In this document: piece by piece, positions 24,749 to 32,549 of the stretch
Numbering within the stretch: position 1 is the first letter of the stretch
How the letters are laid out: the number at the start of each line of letters is the position of its first letter
Assembly: GCA_963757945.1 (NCBI GenBank)
Contig: CAVWTN010000001.1
Coordinates: 806,001-870,000 of the forward strand
Direction: 5' to 3'
Source: CAVWTN01 sp963757945
GTDB taxonomy: Bacteria; Vulcanimicrobiota; Vulcanimicrobiia; Vulcanimicrobiales; Vulcanimicrobiaceae
Length of the DNA stretch: 64,000 bases
Notes under the pieces: model-generated
The model's database searches: none
What the model was told of the DNA's origin: nothing
The model's input: only the letters and a program-made list of their open reading frames with translations
Position numbers and translations under genes: made by a program

Positions 24749-24979
24749 GCCATCACGCTGCGGTTGGCTAGCCTCCGAATAACCGGCGAGGATCCGGAGT
24801 GCTATCCCAATGTCACGAACACGAGAATCGACGACGGAACTAAACGCGTTCTGCCGGCAACTCGCAGCCCAATAAGGCAACTCCAGTAGTAGTCGGCAAT
24901 CAACGTGCCGACGGCCAGGACTCTCCGATCTCGCAGCAACCGGAGCCCACCGCATCACGACTGAGTCGGAGCGATGGGT

Positions 24980-25183
24980 TCTCACGATCGTTACCGTGGC
25001 CGGCGCGAGGTCCCGGGTCGCAAGGTCGGCGTCGACGGCCCGTGCGAACTCGGCGAGCGCCTCCGAGAGCGCGGCGGCCGCCGCGGGCGCCGAATCGGCC
25101 GCCGGCGCAGGCGCTAGGAGGCCCCTCTGGCCGTCCGGGATGACCTGGGAGCCGTCCGAGCGCGCTTTCACCGTGAATTCCAA
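24980..25183 (-). pseudogene. N-terminal integrase-like fragment
   Basis: The frame reads RSDGSQVIPDGQRGLLAPA, an Ala-rich stretch, then LSEALAEFARAVDADLATRD and LAPATVTIVRTH. The last part matches the start of a tyrosine recombinase core-binding domain (LAPATVxxYxxx pattern). It then degrades into a Ser/Arg-rich reading. The GQRGLLAPA part recurs at 57.5 kb. The remaining bases up to 25396 show no gene. Confidence 0.45.
25110..25160. repeat. 51-bp dispersed repeat, copy A
   Basis: Matches 57496-57546 at about 43 of 51 positions in the same orientation, with AGGAGGCCCCTCTGGCCG identical in both. On the minus strand both copies lie at the beginning of an integrase-like frame. Confidence 0.75.
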
Positions 25184-25396
25184 AAGAGCGTGAGACTAGG
25201 CCGCGCTCGGTGCGGCGGTCAGTGCACAGCGGCCGATGCGACTCGCACAATTGCGGTTGAGACTCTTGCGGTCAAGTACCGGAGGCTGTGAGACTGAGTC
25301 TTTAAGGAATATGCATACGATCGAGGGCTGCTTGGGCACTTGAAGACGCCATCATTCCACGCTGGGAACGACTTATGCGCCCGGTTACGAGCGTCG

Positions 25397-25966
25397 CTAG
25401 ACGCCACTCTTCGGATCCTGAACTGATGAGATCCTTTGGCGCGCAAACATCGCATCCCGGCTCTGCTCGTAGATACGCAGCTGCCGTCTTGTTACAATGA
25501 TCCGCCAGCCTCCAAGCGCGACCACCGCGGCAGGAATCAACCAGAAACACTGCGGGTTGTGCGTCAATCCCACGAGGAACATTGTTGGGTAAACGGCGAT
25601 CATGCATCCGAGAATCGTCATTATGGTAAGCTCCTCACGTATGATTGGCCCCTGTTCTTCTATACGCTGATTAACGAGCTCGATCTGTCCCGGGGCATCT
25701 CCGCGCTTCTTGTCGATATGCGTTGCGAGCGCTTCCAACGACCATCGTTTGTCATAGTCGCCCCTGTCCAGGCAAATGCCGAATGTGATGTCGATATCAT
25801 CGTAAAACGCAATCCGGCGCCAAAGCTCACGCTGACTCTCCACAATGTTGCCCGGCCGGGGTTGCTGCCTTAGAAAGTTAAGAAACGTCTCCTCATCGTA
25901 AGGCAGCTTCGGATTCTTTCGGTGTCTGCTATAAATGGCACGCAATTCGGATTTGGTGTCTTCCAT
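25397..25966 (-). CDS. Membrane protein of unknown function
   Basis: 189 residues. A soluble, charged N-terminal part of about 110 residues (YSRHRKNPKLPYDEETFLNF; DDIDITFGICLDRGDYDKRW) is followed by two membrane helices (IMTILGCMIAVYPTMFLVGL and CFWLIPAAVVALGGWRII) and a basic cytoplasmic tail. Base composition is poorer in GC than the surrounding core genes, suggesting acquisition. No family recognised and no operon partner is evident. Confidence 0.6.
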   Translation of the reverse strand: MEDTKSELRAIYSRHRKNPKLPYDEETFLNFLRQQPRPGNIVESQRELWRRIAFYDDIDITFGICLDRGDYDKRWSLEALATHIDKKRGDAPGQIELVNQRIEEQGPIIREELTIMTILGCMIAVYPTMFLVGLTHNPQCFWLIPAAVVALGGWRIIVTRRQLRIYEQSRDAMFARQRISSVQDPKSGV

Positions 25967-26134
25967 TATGGATTCAGTCTTTCATAGTTTCATCTAGCAA
26001 GGAGACACCGGCGCAGCTAGGGCCGCGATGGAGTCGGTGAGTTGCGGCGGGGCAGTGCGTGGCGATCATCTCCTCCGCCGGTCGCTGGCTCGCCGCGAAT
26101 CCGAAGGCACCGGCAGCTATTTCTTCAACGGACA

Positions 26135-27031
26135 TCAATACATCTGGATCGCGAAGCGCACCTCATCGAAGCACCGCCGCGAGAGGCTTTTCCGCCTGAT
26201 CCAGAAGTAAATGATGCCGCCGTCGCCCCAGTGCGCTTCCTCCCCGTCGATTTGGAAGAGCAATACCCACTCTTTCGCGGCCTCCGCGTAAGCGCGTTCA
26301 GCCTCAGCCCATTCTTTGGCGTTTTTCGGAGCCACGCCGTTTGCCTGGAGCACGAACCCCAAATCCATCGGACCTTGGATCTCGAATGCATAGCCGAACA
26401 ATCGATCGAACGGTTCTCCGAACGGCAACGCATAGAGCTCGAGCAGCGCCGCGTCGTCGCGGCGGTCGGCCGCAAAGTCCGGGCGCTCGGCGTCGTCCCA
26501 CTCTGCGAGTTCCTCGGCGGACTGCAGGGACTCCTGATCGCGCAGACCCAAGTACTCGATAAACGCGAGAGAGGACGGATGAAGGAGACGCGGCTCCTCT
26601 TTCCTCGGGTCCGGGGGCACGGGCCTTCTCGCTAATCCCGAGGCCGCTTCCTGAAAGAGAACGCGCCCCACGTCGACTACGTGAGGATCAAAAAAGAACG
26701 ACAGCAGCCCCGTCGGCGGCAGCACTGCTCCCACTTCGTATTGCTGCAGGCTGGCGAGATCGAACTGCGCGATAAAGTCGAGCGGTTGATCGTAGGCCGG
26801 TACGCGCTGAAACCAGGAGCGCGATTCCTGCACGGTTCGCACGGGCCAAGCGATGCCTTCGTTCAGGTCCGGAGCGCCGCCGATCTTTGAGGCGCCGAGA
26901 GGGATCTCGACGTCGGGTTTGCGCGTCCTCACGATGTGCAGCGTGGGACGCACGGCCGCTTCGATCGCGCGCGCATGTCGCACGAGTCCAAGCCGCTCGA
27001 GCGTCGGCGTCAATGTCTCACGCGTGACCAT
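26135..27031 (-). CDS. YwqG-like protein (DUF1963)
   Basis: 298 residues. DUF1963 signatures: SKIGGAPDLNEGIAWP near residue 50, LDFIAQFDLASL, GLLSFFFDP, and the C-terminal EWVLLFQIDGEEAHWGDGG and IYFWIRRKSL. YwqG-like proteins are cytoplasmic and of unknown activity. The ATG start follows GGAGA. Length is normal for the family. It stands alone on the minus strand, among accessory genes. Confidence 0.85.
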   Translation of the reverse strand: MVTRETLTPTLERLGLVRHARAIEAAVRPTLHIVRTRKPDVEIPLGASKIGGAPDLNEGIAWPVRTVQESRSWFQRVPAYDQPLDFIAQFDLASLQQYEVGAVLPPTGLLSFFFDPHVVDVGRVLFQEAASGLARRPVPPDPRKEEPRLLHPSSLAFIEYLGLRDQESLQSAEELAEWDDAERPDFAADRRDDAALLELYALPFGEPFDRLFGYAFEIQGPMDLGFVLQANGVAPKNAKEWAEAERAYAEAAKEWVLLFQIDGEEAHWGDGGIIYFWIRRKSLSRRCFDEVRFAIQMY

Positions 27032-27221
27032 GCCGTCTCCGATCGCAGGCGAGGCACGCTAATGCCACACGTTCCGATGGCTCGCGCAATCGCCTGAGTG
27101 CGATTCCCATTCAACTCAATTCAACAGATTCTTGCTGATTCGCATCGCGGTCGTCATGAGCTTGCCACGCGCCCGCTTGCGGAACTGGAGGCCGGCCGCC
27201 CGATAGAGTCGGCCGATCTGC

Positions 27222-27710
27222 TTACCCGTCGATAGCACATTGAACGGTAGTCGAGTGCACGAGGCGGACCCCATTATCGATAGGAAAACTGACCGAAAGC
27301 TTATAGCTTCCTGGCCTGAGATGGTAACCCCACGTCGAAAGTCCACTCTGCCTAACTAAACGCTCCCCTTGCTCGATCATCCGGGAGCGAGTCGAGAACG
27401 CTGCAGGGATCGCAGCGTCGTCAAATGACTGCATATTTCCGTGTAGATCAACGATTTGAACTGAAAAGTCCATGATGAGCATGTGTGTCCAATCAACTGT
27501 GACAGCAGGCCCGTTATTGACGACCCTCAATGTCACGATGGGATCGGAGCCGTTCGAATACGTCGCCTTGTCCAAGCCGGCACGCAACGTCAGTGACGAA
27601 AGCGAGGAATCGGCAAATGCAGCGGTGTTGAGAACTCCCATCGTTGCTACGATAAAGGCGACGATGTTCAGCTGCCATTGGAATTCGGCTCGGTTCATTC
27701 TAACCCGCAT
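27222..27710 (-). CDS. Exported immunoglobulin-like protein of unknown function
   Basis: 162 residues. Signal peptide-like N-terminus (WQLNIVAFIVATMGVLNTA, cleavage near AFA). The mature chain is a beta sandwich: LRAGLDKATYSNGSDPIVTL, RVVNNGPAVTVDWTHMLIMD, VQIVDLHG, then WGYHLRPGSYKLSVSF. This resembles BsuPI/Ig-like exported domains that bind protease or cell-wall partners, but the match is only structural in style. An alternative ATG four codons in is possible. Lower GC than the core genes. Confidence 0.55.
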   Translation of the reverse strand: MRVRMNRAEFQWQLNIVAFIVATMGVLNTAAFADSSLSSLTLRAGLDKATYSNGSDPIVTLRVVNNGPAVTVDWTHMLIMDFSVQIVDLHGNMQSFDDAAIPAAFSTRSRMIEQGERLVRQSGLSTWGYHLRPGSYKLSVSFPIDNGVRLVHSTTVQCAIDG

Positions 27711-27748
27711 TCACGGGATGGAGGGGCTGAAAAGGCATCTAGGTTTAT

Positions 27749-27786
27749 GCCAAACTCGCAGATCCTTGCGCGCCTGAGAAGGGGAT
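27749..27786. repeat. 38-bp dispersed repeat, copy A
   Basis: Matches 57580-57617 in the same orientation at 36 of 38 positions (shared core TCGCAGATCCTTGCGCGCCT). It is non-coding here. At 57.5 kb it sits 33 bases from the 51-bp repeat, whereas in this region the two repeats are 2.6 kb apart. Confidence 0.8.
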
Positions 27787-28217
27787 ATTCCCGGGCACTA
27801 TCACGGGGCAAAGCTCGCCTCCGACACGCGCGACTGCACGTTCAAATCAATGCGGGAACGCGATCGGAAGATCGCTTCGGCGACGCCGACTTGCCGTGCG
27901 TTTGCGTCATCCGGCGAATCGTTGGGACTGCGTCCTAATCGCACGCATCGTTGCTCCGCGTTAAGGTCCCGGCCTTACCGGGCCTGTAGATGACGGGATC
28001 GGAATGGAACGGGGACGCGGAATCACGGCATTTCGGGTATCGCAATCGCGTCAAGACTGATTTGGACGCCGGACGGTCGGAATATCCTCGATTCCTTGGT
28101 CTGCACGTCCGCGACAATCGCGAATTCGCAACCGGTCTTGGCAATCTCTCGCGCGCCGATAGTGCTCGTCGACCGGGAAACGGAGTAGCAGCTGCCGGCC
28201 CCCAGTTTTTCGGTCTC
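27787..28217. other. Interval without a convincing gene
   Basis: A GC-rich hairpin (GGTCCCGG, CCTTA, CCGGGCC at 27965-27984) may end the DUF5069 transcript. On the minus strand just after the DUF5069 stop, one frame reads GAREIAKTGCEFAIVADVQ and ends SLDAIAIPEMP; this looks protein-like but has no start codon and may be a remnant. Nothing else seen. Confidence 0.4.
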
Positions 28218-28679
28218 TCAGCCCGCCGCAGACGGGGCCGCTGGGTTCGCGAGCCGGCGGTGCGCCTGATCCCAGTCGTCGAGATCGTTCAAGCTGACCG
28301 CGTGTGCGAACGTGGGGTCGGCGATGCCGAAGCGCTCGCGCCGCTCGCCTGCCATCTCGGCGTTCATATCGCGCGTGAGGATCTTGTGGTTGAACGCCGC
28401 GACGGACTCCGGCGCGAGGTTGCGCGCGTGTTCCTTCACCCATGCTTCGAGCTGCGGATAGCTGGGCTTCTCGTTCTCGACATAGGCAACGAAGGCCGCG
28501 TTATCGATGCCCAGGCTGCCGGTGAGCAGCTCGTCGAAGCCGCCGGCGCCGTGCCGGTAGCCCTCCGGCAGCCGGCCGGAGGCGTAAAGCAAGATCTTGA
28601 GCCACAAGCGCGGTAAGTGCCGGATGCCGAGCGGGCCCGGCACGCTGGAGCTGATAAGTGGGACGATCTCTTCGGGCAT
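28218..28679 (-). CDS. DUF5069 family protein
   Basis: 153 residues. Begins with the family signature MPEEIVPLISSSVPGPLGI, RHLPRLWLKILLYASGRLPE and GAGGFDELL. It continues through helical segments (AFVAYVENEKPSYPQLEAWV; AAFNHKILTRDMNAEMA) to a Pro/Ala-rich end. Function of the family is not established; members are small and cytoplasmic. First of the minus-strand reading group shared with DUF5996 and the HAD-like gene, which lie upstream in the same direction. Confidence 0.8.
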   Translation of the reverse strand: MPEEIVPLISSSVPGPLGIRHLPRLWLKILLYASGRLPEGYRHGAGGFDELLTGSLGIDNAAFVAYVENEKPSYPQLEAWVKEHARNLAPESVAAFNHKILTRDMNAEMAGERRERFGIADPTFAHAVSLNDLDDWDQAHRRLANPAAPSAAG

Positions 28680-28779
28680 CGGCGTTTACCTCGGGGTGCA
28701 TGGTGTCAGCCGCAAGCGCCGGGTTGCGATGCCGGCGACGACGTCTCTTCTTCGTTTTCGTCGACGTCCTCGGCGTCGA

Positions 28780-29700
28780 TTACTTTGCGCGACGCAGCGG
28801 CGGAGGGAGGTAACGAAAGCGCTCGCGTTCCCAACCGGCCGCATAATTGCAAGCGCTGTAGATGCTGTCCAGGAACGACGCTAACATACCGTCGGGGTTC
28901 GTCGAGCTTCGAACGGCCTCATAGGGAAGGATCCATTCGTTCGCCTGGTTCGACCACGTTGCGGCCGCCGGCAAGATCGGCAGCGATTCGCACCCTGCAG
29001 GCTGCGGAAAGATGTAGCCGTAGAAAATCGGCGGACTCGCATCGTCTCCAAGATAGAAGCCGACGTTCATCATCTCCGTGTCGAGTTCGTACCTGGGAAG
29101 ATAGCCGCGATCGCGAGGCGCTTCGACGTGCTCTCCGCTAAAGAGCAGCAGCGAGAAATCGAGCGCTCCCCACCACAGATACAAACCCATGCGGCCGGCA
29201 AAGTGAGAGCGCCAACGATCCATCGCCCCGCTGATCGATATGAGGGCTCCATGCCAGCGTCGCGCTTCGAGCGGATCGAACGCCGCCGGGCGCCGGTCTT
29301 CGTCGAGCGGCGTCCGGTCGGCAATTTCTTGCGGTATTGGAGACAACGATGCTACAACGCCCGCGGCGGCGAGGGCGCCGCGAAGTTCTGAGAAGACGTG
29401 CGCGACGGTACGCGGCTCGCTCAGCGCAATACTTCTGCGTGCGCCGTCGCTGGATTCGAGCGTCATTTCCGCTGATAAGACGTCAACCGACACCTGAATC
29501 GCTCCGCCGTCGTAGGGTATCAAACCGGTGCTAAAACCGCGCGGCGTCAACGCAAGCGCGGTAAACAAGAAGTTCGGTTGGTGTGGTGAGAGCGCCAGGC
29601 GAAGCTTGCCGAGCATCTGCGCGTACAGATGTAAACTTCTCTTTGTCGGGGCCAAGGAGGAGGCGTCGAGCGCGGGCCACTGGTTCGTCAGATCGTGCAT
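28780..29700 (-). CDS. DUF5996 family protein
   Basis: 306 residues. Family landmarks: WPALDASSLAPTKRSLHLYA, QMLGKLRLALSPHQPNF, LTPRGFSTGLIPYDGGAIQV, FAGRMGLYLWWGALDFSLLL, DRGYLPRYELDTEMMNVGFY and the C-terminal PDGMLASFLDSIYSA. The family is of unknown function and usually stands alone. Here it starts 13 bases after the HAD-like gene, so the two are probably co-transcribed. Confidence 0.85.
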   Translation of the reverse strand: MHDLTNQWPALDASSLAPTKRSLHLYAQMLGKLRLALSPHQPNFLFTALALTPRGFSTGLIPYDGGAIQVSVDVLSAEMTLESSDGARRSIALSEPRTVAHVFSELRGALAAAGVVASLSPIPQEIADRTPLDEDRRPAAFDPLEARRWHGALISISGAMDRWRSHFAGRMGLYLWWGALDFSLLLFSGEHVEAPRDRGYLPRYELDTEMMNVGFYLGDDASPPIFYGYIFPQPAGCESLPILPAAATWSNQANEWILPYEAVRSSTNPDGMLASFLDSIYSACNYAAGWERERFRYLPPPLRRAK

Positions 29701-29713
29701 TGCGCCGGCGACC

Positions 29714-30484
29714 TTACTGGCGCTCGACCGGCGGAACGTAGTGCCCTTCGCGCCACTCTAGCGCCGTGCGCATGACGTGCCGCAACGAGAGCAGCGAGCG
29801 CGTATATTCTTCGCACACTGGGGGGAGCAGATCGGCGAGCCGTGCGATCGTCCTAGCGGGCGGCTCGAGGCCGGAGGGGTAAGGCGCGTTCGCGGCATTC
29901 AGCCAGACAGCCGTCATCCCCGCGGCGGCTGCGCCGTGGATGTCGCGAATCGGGTCGTCGCCGACGTACCAAATGCGGTCCGCCGGTAGTCCCAGAGCGT
30001 TCGCGAGCGCATCGAAGGCTGCTCGCGCCGGCTTTTCTACCCCGATGTCCTCGGAAATCAGCACGCGCCCCGTAAAGCCGGCACACGCGGCCTCGCGCTG
30101 CGCGATGCGGGACCAGCCGTTGCAAAGGACCGCCGTGGGAATGCCAAGCGAATCGATTCGGTCTAAGAGCTGCCGGGTTTCAGCCGACGCTGCGATAGAA
30201 CGCGCGGCAATACCGTCGGCGATTTGGCGGAAGCGAATGACGAGGAAAGATCCCTGCATCGACCTGCCGAGGAGGCCGGCGGCCCTGTCTGCCAGCCGGG
30301 CGGGCTTCACGATCTCGCCGGTGCCGGCCGGGAACAGCTCGTTTGCCGCCTCCGTCGCATCGCCGGCCCGGAACGGCTCGCCCTGTTCCGCCCAGCGCTC
30401 TCGCAGCAGCTCGATGAAGGCCTCGCGCTCCAGCGGCAGCGAGGCGGTCAGCGTGCCACGCAGCGCGAATCCCAAGCCGATCAT
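29714..30484 (-). CDS. HAD-like protein lacking the catalytic aspartates
   Basis: 256 residues with the fold of HAD subfamily IA: helical cap (about 15-85), motif II VLCNGWS, motif III Lys in GVEKPARAAF and motif IV WYVGDDPIRDIHGAAAAGM. Motif I, normally F-D-L-D-G-T-L, reads FALRGTL at residues 6-12, so both the nucleophile and the acid/base Asp are replaced (Ala and Arg). No alternative upstream start restores it because a stop codon lies in frame. It is therefore probably not a phosphatase and may have a binding or regulatory role. Divergent from the Crp/Fnr gene, 32 bases away. Confidence 0.85.
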   Translation of the reverse strand: MIGLGFALRGTLTASLPLEREAFIELLRERWAEQGEPFRAGDATEAANELFPAGTGEIVKPARLADRAAGLLGRSMQGSFLVIRFRQIADGIAARSIAASAETRQLLDRIDSLGIPTAVLCNGWSRIAQREAACAGFTGRVLISEDIGVEKPARAAFDALANALGLPADRIWYVGDDPIRDIHGAAAAGMTAVWLNAANAPYPSGLEPPARTIARLADLLPPVCEEYTRSLLSLRHVMRTALEWREGHYVPPVERQ

Positions 30485-30516
30485 CGAGCATCACCGAGCA
30501 TGAGAGGTTCTGAGCT

Positions 30517-31215
30517 ATGAACGCGCACGATCCGAATCCTGCTGAGAATAAGGTCTGGTACCTGAAGAAATCGCGCTTGTTCAGCGCGGCAACCGACGAC
30601 GTGGTGCGCGAGTGCGAGCATTATTTCACGCAGGTCGTCTTTCATCGCCGCCAGCCAATTTTCGAGCAAGGCGATCCCGGCCGGCTCGTGTACCTCGTTA
30701 AGAGCGGTCGCGTGCGAATCGCAAGAGGGACTGAGGACGGCTGCGACCTTACGATCGCGATCCTTGGCCCGGGCGATCTGTTCGGCGAAGAAGTCGCCTT
30801 TCACGAGGTCGTCCGCACGACGTTCGCGGTATGCATCGAAGACTCCATCCTCTGCTCGGCAAACGGCAAAGATCTCTTCGAGCTCATGACCCGGCATGCC
30901 GCGCTCGCCGTCAACATCGCTCGGTACCTTGGCGAACAACGGGACCAGGCACTTTCGGTCGCCGAGGATCTAGCATATCTCAAAGTTCCCGAGCGGCTTA
31001 CGCGTCTGCTGGAGCGTCTCGCATCCGAGCATGGCACGCCGTCCGGTGACGGGACGCTCATCGACGTGGATCTGACGCACTCCGAGATCGCCTCCCTCAT
31101 CGGCAGCACGCGCGAGACGGTGTCTCTGCAACTGAAGCGTTTGGAGAACGAAGGGCGCATCCGGGTTGCAAAACGCAAGATCGTCCTGCGAGACCTCGCC
31201 CCGCTGCCGCAGTGA
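30517..31215 (+). CDS. Crp/Fnr-family transcriptional regulator
   Basis: 232 residues. N-terminal cyclic-nucleotide-binding-like beta barrel (RQPIFEQGDPGRLVYLVKSG ... ILGPGDLFGEE), long dimer helix, and C-terminal winged HTH with the family recognition segment LTHSEIASLIGSTRETVSLQ. The Fnr iron-sulfur cysteine set is absent. The cAMP-contacting Arg of Crp is not evident, so the ligand is unknown. It is located upstream of the sugar oxidation operon on the same strand, with a 227-base gap, and may regulate it (inference). Confidence 0.9.
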   Translation: MNAHDPNPAENKVWYLKKSRLFSAATDDVVRECEHYFTQVVFHRRQPIFEQGDPGRLVYLVKSGRVRIARGTEDGCDLTIAILGPGDLFGEEVAFHEVVRTTFAVCIEDSILCSANGKDLFELMTRHAALAVNIARYLGEQRDQALSVAEDLAYLKVPERLTRLLERLASEHGTPSGDGTLIDVDLTHSEIASLIGSTRETVSLQLKRLENEGRIRVAKRKIVLRDLAPLPQ

Positions 31216-31442
31216 GCCTCCGACCCCAACTCATCGTTCCGCGTTCCCCTCACGTCCTCTTACCTTAGCGTTACGCTTTCTGAGCGGCCGTAAGGGCCGT
31301 TACATGCCGCGCTGACGGGCGCTACCCCGCGCGCGGGTTCGGGTGGAGCGTGCTATTTCGTAAGGGCGCTCACCAAGAAAACGGCTGCGTCGTGCTACGC
31401 TCCTGATCGAGTTACGAGCAGCGTTCTGAAGGGTCGGTTTCG

Positions 31443-32549
31443 GTGAAAGCTCTAGCCGTCTACAGGTCAAACGGATCGGGCATCCGCGTCGTCGACGTTG
31501 CCAAGCCCGATGTCTCGCAGATCGAGAGCGGACGCGGAGTGCTCGTTCGCGTCTTGCGCGTCGGCGTCGATGGAACCGACAAGGAGATCCTTCAGGGCGA
31601 ATACGGGTCGCCGCCGCCGGGTGAAGACTTCCTGATCTCCGGTCACGAGAGCTTCGGCGTGGTCGAAACCGTCGGCCCCAATGTCACGGACTTAGCCGCC
31701 GGAGACTTCGTCGTCGCAACCGTCCGGCGCCCCGGAACGAGCCGCTATGACGCGATCGGCACGTCCGACATGACGACCGACGACGTCTACTTCGAGCGCG
31801 GCATCAACTTGCGCCACGGCTTTCTGGCGGAATATTACGTCGAAGACGAAGAGTTTCTGGTCCGCGTTCCCGGAAGGCTCAAAGAGATCGGCGTGCTGCT
31901 CGAGCCGACGAGCGTCATTGAGAAGGGCATCGCGCAAGCCTATGAGATCCAGCGCCGGCTGCGCGTCTGGCAGCCGCGCTGCGCCGCCGTCTTGGGCGCC
32001 GGGACGATCGGGTTGCTCGCGACCATGGCGCTCCGTCTGCGTGGGCTTGAAGTTCACACGTTCGCGCTCGAAGCGGCCCCGAATCTGAACGCGCGCCGAG
32101 TGGAAGAGCTCGGTGCGCATTACCACGCGACGAAGGAGAGGCCGTTCTCGAAGATCGCGGCGGAATTACCGCCGCTCGACATCATCTTTGAAGCGACGGG
32201 TTTCGCGCCGCTCGTCTTCGACGCAATGGAGCGGCTAGGGAAAAACGGCGTCTTGATCCTCTCGTCGGTGACGGGAGGGTCGCGGACGTACGAAATCTGC
32301 GCCGACCGCATCAACCTCAACTTCGTCCTCGGCAACAAGGTGATGGTGGGCACCGTCAACGCCAATCGCGAGTACTTTGAGATCGGCGTGAAGGACCTGG
32401 CGACGGCCGAAGCTCGCTGGCCCGGGTGGTGCGAATCCCTCATAACCCATCGCGTCAAGGGCTTGGAAAAACATGAAGAGCTCCTCGATTTGCTTTGTCA
32501 CAGCAAGCACGCAATCAAAGTCCTTTGCGAAGTCGCACCGCTGCCATGA
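31443..32549 (+). CDS. Glucose 1-dehydrogenase-like medium-chain dehydrogenase
   Basis: 368 residues. Resembles archaeal-type glucose dehydrogenases: GVDGTDKEILQGEYGSPPPG and EDFLISGHESFG. The expected catalytic zinc ligands are all visible: D43 in place of Cys (as in Haloferax glucose dehydrogenase), the His-Glu pair of GHES, and Glu in VLLEPTSVIEKG. NAD(P)-binding loop AAVLGAGTIGLLA. It should oxidise glucose or a related sugar to the lactone. GTG start. The stop overlaps the next gene's ATG (ATGA), forming a three-gene coupled operon with a glucosidase and a GMC oxidoreductase. Confidence 0.88.
   Translation: MKALAVYRSNGSGIRVVDVAKPDVSQIESGRGVLVRVLRVGVDGTDKEILQGEYGSPPPGEDFLISGHESFGVVETVGPNVTDLAAGDFVVATVRRPGTSRYDAIGTSDMTTDDVYFERGINLRHGFLAEYYVEDEEFLVRVPGRLKEIGVLLEPTSVIEKGIAQAYEIQRRLRVWQPRCAAVLGAGTIGLLATMALRLRGLEVHTFALEAAPNLNARRVEELGAHYHATKERPFSKIAAELPPLDIIFEATGFAPLVFDAMERLGKNGVLILSSVTGGSRTYEICADRINLNFVLGNKVMVGTVNANREYFEIGVKDLATAEARWPGWCESLITHRVKGLEKHEELLDLLCHSKHAIKVLCEVAPLP

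Noticed and set aside
24800..25200. Intact integrase gene
   Set aside because: Only an N-terminal-like portion is present; the frame becomes low-complexity and no catalytic domain follows.
30716..31215. Fnr-type oxygen sensing by the Crp/Fnr regulator
   Set aside because: The cysteines needed for a 4Fe-4S cluster are not present in the expected N-terminal arrangement.
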